DNA of 64,000 bases from Takakia lepidozioides (taxonomy: Eukaryota; Streptophyta; Takakiopsida; Takakiales; Takakiaceae). Below the pieces are notes generated by a model. It made no database searches. It was not told where the DNA came from and saw nothing but the letters and a program-made list of their open reading frames with translations. The translations under genes were made by a program, and so were the position numbers. Position 1 is the first letter of the stretch; every line of letters begins with the position of its first letter. This document shows positions 60,901-64,000 of the stretch, piece after piece. The stretch lies in NCBI GenBank assembly GCA_030704615.1, contig CM060733.1:19592001-19656000 (forward strand), in the 5' to 3' direction.

Positions 60901-63752
60901 TACGACAAGTACAAGAAACAGTTCTTACTTTCTTCAAAAGGAGATATAAATGATACACCTGATGGCAATGCAGCTTTAAGAACACCTAAAAGAATTAGAC
61001 AAAAACAACTCCTTACAGCTGCTAGTCTCAGAAACTTGTAAAACTGGCTTAGCCATGTCCAAAATGTTTGACTCAACATGAGGCATTCTTATCATTTTAG
61101 TCCCGGTGTATTCTGGGTGTGAGCAACTGTCAAAAATGTCAATCTCCAAACCTTTTGAGTAAAGAGAGATGACAAGGTCCAAGAGTTAGAAGTACAATCA
61201 AACTCGAAGAGTTTCTGGGAAACGGACTTCATAGCGTCCACCAGAAACCCATAGAGGATAAGCTAGAGGAGAGCTTACGGGAAAGAGAGCCTGGCAGTGC
61301 AGAATAGCAAACATCCACCAAGATTCAAGCCATGTCTGAGGAGAAGAGATGGTAAGGAGATAGTACCCATAATTTACAGGATTGCTGGTAAGTACCTCCG
61401 GGGACACATACTCGGCCGTGCCAACAAAAGTGCAGGTTTTTTCATCTGTACATATATTCTAAGATTGTCAGAAATGTATCAAGAATAGGAACTTTCTTCG
61501 TTCATTCCCCAATGTATATGAGGACCACGCGCACAACATATGCATGTATCTTGTCATCTGAGCAGCATGTGAGAGTGTAAATAAGTTCTAGGAAAGCAAA
61601 GCACCGAAAGCACCAGCAAAGGTATTCTGTGTGCAAAGAAGTGGATGGCTGGATTCATGTTACTCAAAACCTAATAAACTGTATCTAAAGGCTATGCTGC
61701 TCCGGGTTACATCAGTTATGGACTGCAGTAAAACCATACTGTGGCAATTTAGCATCTGCTGGGAGAAGTACAGAAAACGACTATGCCACTCAACCTCAAG
61801 TAGCTCGTCTAAAAATCAGGCCTCCAACTCGTACAAGATATTCCAAGTTTGGACTTGAATATAACAGAAAGAAAACAACATCAAGAAGTTTCTAAGCAGT
61901 TACTCTTCATTTCTTTTACATCACAGAAAACGCTGCTCAGAGACAGAAATCATCAAGCACACTCTAAAAGTGTTCGGATCTTGTTCGCTAAAGCAAAATA
62001 CTTACCCGGATCAGCTTGAAAGAACCCATTTGATAATGGTCTGACCATTTTTGCACTGCCAAAGTCGCACAGTTTCAGGTGCCCATCTGTTGTAAAAAGC
62101 AAATTCTCTGGCTGCCACCCAAGGATGTAGCTGTTCATTGGCAAAGAAATTTGCGGTATAGGGATGAAAGAGTAGAGAGGAAAGCTTTGCAAAGGGCAAA
62201 GAGTGATGTAAGCCCTTTATAGGCTTTCTATGTTGCTTGTTTGCTAACAAACAGATACCATAAGTGCTTCTTCAGGCTTCTTGCCCTCTAATTCCAGATG
62301 CATCTTTCCCAACTGCACAAAAGAGCATTTCAGGAAAAATCAACTGATTCTGGTCTTGCTGGCACCATAGACGCTCTCTCTCTATAAAGTTTCTTTCTTT
62401 CTTTCTCTGGAAGACTGATTCTATTCTTCCATTTCTGTAGTTCTAAGTTATTTTGGCCTCCCCGCATCAGTAATAGACTTATTTCTTCTAGCTTCTCCTT
62501 CTCTCTGGATGTAAGTACATTTCTCTCTCTTCCTCGCCAACTAGTGTTTTCTCGTTAGTGGTGGGTTCTTGTCCTGGCTTACTGTTGACTTCATACAATT
62601 CGTTCATTTCTTCCTTTCTCTCTTATTGAGGATAAAGCTGTAATAACCCAAATTGACCTGTAGACAGAAAACCTTTCAGCCTCGGACCATCAAGCAACAG
62701 CTAGTCACAAACCAGAATTCGGTAGTAGAAAACACCACCAGGTGTGCTTAGCCAAGTGGAAAAAGTGCTCTTCTTTTTCCCATCATCAAGCAACCAGATT
62801 CCCCAAAGAGGAAGAGCTTACCTTGAGATCACGGTGAATCACACCACTGTGCTTAGCCAAGTGGAAAAAGTGATCATCAAGCAACCAGATTCCCCAAAGA
62901 GGAAGAGCTTACCTTGAGATCACGGTGAATCACACCTTGGCCATGAATGTACTCCAAAATGTCAATTATCTCTGCTGCATAAAACCGTGCATCTTCTATC
63001 GACATTTGTCCTTTCTGCGAAAAACATGAGAGTGCGGAACTCATCTTCCACATTTGCCATTACGGAGAAGACATCCATACAGTTGTGCATCTACCTGACA
63101 GGTTTTCAAACTAGGGCTCACTATGGTCCTTAGGAATGCTTCGTCTAGAGTGTGATGTTCCTCCTTACACGGCTGTTAAGACGTCCATGTGCTATGCCAA
63201 AAGTTAGTATGCAGGAGTACTGATCTACCAGGCTTAAATCTTGCCTTGTCCAGCACCAGCAACATATAAAACACAACACAAGACATGGCTTCAAGTAATA
63301 CATAACAAATGCATCTGGCAGGATAAGTTATCAGACAGCACTGGCACGGAACTTCACCATGCAGTTGTTCTATGAAAGTTCCAGGTAACAACACGATCTG
63401 TGTGCAACGCGTCACCACCATGGTAGTGCAGTCATCCCTGGTACCTAACATGTGCTTGTAGTAACTCTGCTTCACAAACCTAAACTTTGACTCAATCATT
63501 GTGATTGCCAAACTCAAAGTGGGCCATGATATCATAATGTGTCAAGCTTCCAGGGTGGACTGCCCCGACTCAGGATAACCATGCAGCTGAAAACAATGGA
63601 ACCCTTCCAATTTTAGAGGCTTGAAGAGTAGCACGGTTGTCAGGCTAAAGTGAAAAAGGCCACATGACCTCTCCACCACTCCAAAATGAAGTGACATACC
63701 CTCCTTATCTGGTCGAATAATTCCCCGCCATTGCAGCATTCAAGCCCCATGT
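57907..63752 (-). CDS. PDK1: 3-phosphoinositide-dependent protein kinase 1, 5' part outside window
   Basis: Clear exons: 63752-63700 (MGLECCNGGELFDQIRR), 63014-62913 (ending GQGVIHRDLK), 62111-62006 (PENLLFTTDGHLKLCDFGSA), 61445-61367 (CTFVGTAEYVSPEVLTSNPV), 60612-60447 (VDLWALGCIIYQMLDGRPPF), 60164-60036 (GAQGYDELKNHPFLAGIDW), 58422-58209 (RFLQPGESLVATSLVKKHRN) and 57987-57907 (NRTYNLEDLRGQAWQWKDVI, then the stop). These give the kinase C-lobe with HRD and DFG motifs, an activation-loop CTFVGTAEYVSPE segment and the C-terminal PH domain. PDK1 phosphorylates the activation loop of AGC kinases. A Ser-rich linker exon ends at 59041; the preceding small exon (59463-59405) is phase-consistent but doubtful. 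The N-lobe, with the glycine loop and catalytic Lys, must lie right of the window. No stops are seen in the clear exons. Confidence 0.88.
58430..58785 (-). mobile_element. LINE copy in the intron just upstream of the PDK1 PH-domain exon
   Basis: On the minus strand the frame includes NIVPAPLFTSFQNLEAEPKA and QQIDACVKEFLEEIWKARTN, then the terminal GAGTACATTCTCTCTC. The element's end lies only some 15 bp from the AG of the PH exon acceptor at 58423. Same orientation as the gene. Confidence 0.8.
60741..60765. repeat. TG dinucleotide microsatellite
   Basis: A short run of TG repeats in a PDK1 intron. Confidence 0.6.
62744..62937 (-). repeat. Tandem duplication of a PDK1 exon end with its splice donor
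   Basis: Two copies (about 62744-62846 and 62847-62937) contain GTGCTTAGCCAAGTGGAAAA, CAAGCAACCAGATTCCCCAA and, on the minus strand, the exon end GGTGTGATTCACCGTGATCT followed by CAAG/GTAAGCTC. Only the upstream copy (62937-62913) is joined to the complete HRDLK exon. The second copy (near 62845-62821) is a stray exon end with an intact donor and no acceptor of its own. Confidence 0.85.
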
Positions 63753-64000
63753 CTGTGGTGTTTTCAAGTCAAGGGTTCTCATCACGGGCTGCACTCCAAG
63801 GCTTTCTTGGTTTGAACAATCAGCTATGCTTTTTCTCACAAGTATCATGCTTCTGCCCAGAACCACAATACATTATGGCCCAGCTTATTTAAGACAATTA
63901 CCAAACTATCACTAAGCATAAGGAAGGTCGTCAATCAATTGTGGCAAACCATCAAGTGAGAACTACTGTACATCCTAGAACTGAAAGAAATCTGGCTGTC

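Overview
This window looks like nuclear DNA of a land plant, most likely a non-seed plant (moss, lycophyte or fern). The evidence is a set of plant gene families: a GRAS regulator of the SCL32 type, intronless pentatricopeptide-repeat (PPR) proteins, one with a DYW editing domain, a plant-type PDK1 kinase, a Fes1-type Hsp70 factor, plant mitochondrial ATP synthase subunit g and a probable plastid membrane protein. Genes are sparse, short exons are separated by GT-AG introns, and transposon remnants are common. The clade is inference; no organelle or rRNA marker is present.

Layout: 1-3638, the 3' half of a triosephosphate isomerase gene (+) whose 5' exons must lie left of the window, with a LINE copy and a nested Ty3/gypsy fragment upstream of its first visible exon. 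4472-6682, GRAS gene (-). 7409-8313, a non-autonomous hAT element with perfect inverted ends and 8-bp target duplication. 8668-9336, an array of six 105-bp repeats plus a partial one. 11976-12951, a TTAA-flanked piggyBac-like element. 13783-16107, a three-exon plastid membrane protein gene (-). 16910-19489 (+) and 21285-23414 (-), two convergent PPR genes. 25191-35376, a long 16-exon coiled-coil gene (-). 35977-36310, a 167-bp tandem duplication. 36831-37199, ATP synthase subunit g (-). 43-47 kb, a broken and inverted Ty1/copia element. 49767-50423, an intronless TBP with an in-frame TAG. 51834-55371, Fes1-like gene (-). 57907 to beyond 63752, the PDK1 gene (-), running off the right edge.

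The multi-exon models were built by hand from protein similarity, GT-AG junctions and reading-frame continuity. Most exon chains are frame-consistent to the stop codon, but no transcript data were available. The genes do not form a pathway; they are ordinary housekeeping and regulatory genes interspersed with repeats.

The most notable signals are a LINE family found mainly inside introns, one copy of which supplies the pyrimidine tract of a PDK1 splice acceptor; the piggyBac-like element; the TBP copy with a readthrough-like stop context; and small duplications that copied pieces of exons in the coiled-coil and PDK1 genes.
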